From Streptomyces sp. WAC 01529 (GTDB lineage: Bacteria; Actinomycetota; Actinomycetes; Streptomycetales; Streptomycetaceae), in the NCBI RefSeq assembly GCF_003945545.1, contig NZ_CP029617.1:1871001-1935000 (forward strand): a DNA stretch of 64,000 nt, read 5' to 3'. This document shows positions 63,154 through 64,000 of this stretch, piece after piece. The translations under genes were made by a program, and so were the position numbers. Position 1 is the first letter of the stretch; every line of letters begins with the position of its first letter. The notes under the pieces are model-generated. The model worked only from the letters and a program-made list of their open reading frames with translations. It made no database searches and was not told the origin of the DNA.

Positions 63154-64000
63154 CCACCATGACCACACACACCACAGCGGCCGACAACACCCGCCCGCAC
63201 AAGGAGAACGCCCCCCAAGGCCTCCTCCCCCTCCCCACCGGCCCCGCCCGCGCCATGGCCACCGGCGGCGGCGCACTCACCGTCGTCTCCGCCTTCCTCG
63301 CCTGGACCTGGACCGCCGCCTTCCCCGGCGACCTCACCGTCTACGGCTACCCGGGCGGGCTCCAGTGGCTCGTCCTCATCACCGGCGCCCTCACCACCCT
63401 CCTCGGCCTCGCCTCCTACGGCATCAAGGGCGTACGGGCGATCGCCCCCGGCAACGCCGACGCCGCCCTCAAGTACGCGGCCCTCGCCGCCTTCGCCACC
63501 GCCTGGTACACGATCCTCGCGATCAGCACCAAACTCGGCGGACTCGCCAACCTGGAACCGGGCGGCTGGATCGTCGCCGTCGCCACCCTCACCGCCCTCA
63601 CCGGCGCCCTCGCCCTGCCCTTCCAACGGCCCCAGACCTACCCGGTCGACCCCGAGGACACCGGCTGGGAGCAGTTCAAGCACCGCCTGCGCAACGGCCT
63701 CATCACCACCAAGGGCGCCTTCGCCGCCGAGCCGCCGCCCACCCCGCGCAAGCTCCCCGACTACGTCGAGATCCTCGCCATCGTCGCGGCCCTCGCCACC
63801 GGCCTGCTCGTCTTCACCTACGGGATCGGCACCGAGTACGACGAACTCTTCATCGGGTTCCTCATCTCCGTCGCCCTCGGCTTCGCCGCACTCTCCAAAG
63901 CCGGCGTCGTCGCCCAGATCTCCGTCTACACCGCGCGCCACCGCAACATCACCCTCATCGGCGCCTTCCTCGCCGCCGCCGCCTTCCCCTTCACCCAGAA
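63150..64000 (+). CDS. livM: Branched-chain amino acid ABC permease LivM (partial, N-terminal part)
   Basis: Open from GTG 63150 (overlapping the livH stop as GTGA; ATG at 63159 is an alternative) to the window end, 283 codons with no stop. The visible part has a hydrophilic N-terminus, then membrane helices (AMATGGGALTVVSAFLAWTW, LQWLVLITGALTTLLGLASYG, ALAAFATAWYTILAIS) and the YVEILAIVAALATGLLVF segment that begins the region shared by LivM proteins. The long N-terminal extension of about 200 residues before the conserved core is typical of the Streptomyces protein. The rest lies outside. Confidence 0.9.
   Translation, partial: MTTMTTHTTAADNTRPHKENAPQGLLPLPTGPARAMATGGGALTVVSAFLAWTWTAAFPGDLTVYGYPGGLQWLVLITGALTTLLGLASYGIKGVRAIAPGNADAALKYAALAAFATAWYTILAISTKLGGLANLEPGGWIVAVATLTALTGALALPFQRPQTYPVDPEDTGWEQFKHRLRNGLITTKGAFAAEPPPTPRKLPDYVEILAIVAALATGLLVFTYGIGTEYDELFIGFLISVALGFAALSKAGVVAQISVYTARHRNITLIGAFLAAAAFPFTQ

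Overview
The window is a high-GC actinobacterial chromosome segment, almost certainly from a Streptomyces or close relative. Third codon positions are overwhelmingly G/C, GTG starts are common, and many genes seem to begin at or near the transcription start. The gene families are typical of the genus: an Xre/DUF397/ATP-binding regulatory trio, a DUF574-type methyltransferase, SPW_0924 and DUF6343 small proteins, and a four-domain ribosomal protein S1. The gene order (glycerophosphodiesterase, ogt ... coaE, rpsA ... polA ... liv operon) matches, from memory, the core region of the S. coelicolor chromosome around SCO1967 to SCO2010. This is a core segment, not a genomic island. I see no tRNA, rRNA, CRISPR array, prophage or transposase.

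Layout. 1-9.0 kb: MHYT membrane sensor, secreted glycerophosphodiesterase (probable glpQ2), O6-alkylguanine-DNA alkyltransferase, MFS exporter, cupin, psuG-psuK for pseudouridine breakdown, a methyltransferase and a CorA channel. 9-17.4 kb: a CBS protein resembling mycobacterial Hrp1, a PPOX/F420-type flavoprotein under a perfect 30-bp palindrome, a uridine-kinase-like protein without its P-loop lysine, DUF1772, a lone gltD, the WhiJ-like regulatory cassette and DUF899. 17.5-26.4 kb: amidohydrolase, secreted PI-PLC, a 2H phosphoesterase, a DUF3574 protein and a SWIM/SNF2 pair. 26.6-37.8 kb: a metallophosphoesterase-MFS-beta-propeller operon, Rid and GNAT, a GH6 enzyme, a NarK-type transporter, a type 5 uracil-DNA glycosylase, a YfcC-type carrier coupled to an M20 dipeptidase, and an S4 RNA-binding protein. 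37.8-50.6 kb: DoxX, methyltransferase, N-acyltransferase, a PAC2-coaE-TPR run, a secreted beta-helix protein, rpsA with a clear promoter and terminator, a methyltransferase, hrpB and DUF3068. 50.7-64 kb: a cell-wall lytic transglycosylase and an SxxK serine hydrolase, polA, a molybdopterin oxidoreductase, a thioesterase, and the start of a branched-chain amino acid ABC operon (livK-livH-livM, the last cut by the window end).

The most interesting non-genic material is regulatory DNA and repeats. Several perfect palindromes sit on promoters and have no obvious cognate regulator next door (9951-9980, 7712-7731, 17405-17438, 30031-30065, 42677-42690). A GC-rich palindromic repeat family lies in three intergenic spaces. 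A GC-rich inverted-repeat segment has been absorbed in frame into hrpB. Several proteins carry tandem 18-bp or Gly-rich repeats inside their reading frames (CorA, 2H phosphoesterase, SNF2 helicase, S4 protein). I did not find a clearly new multi-gene defence or biosynthetic system; the nearest candidates are the WhiJ-like cassette with its methyltransferase and the phosphoesterase-transporter-propeller operon.
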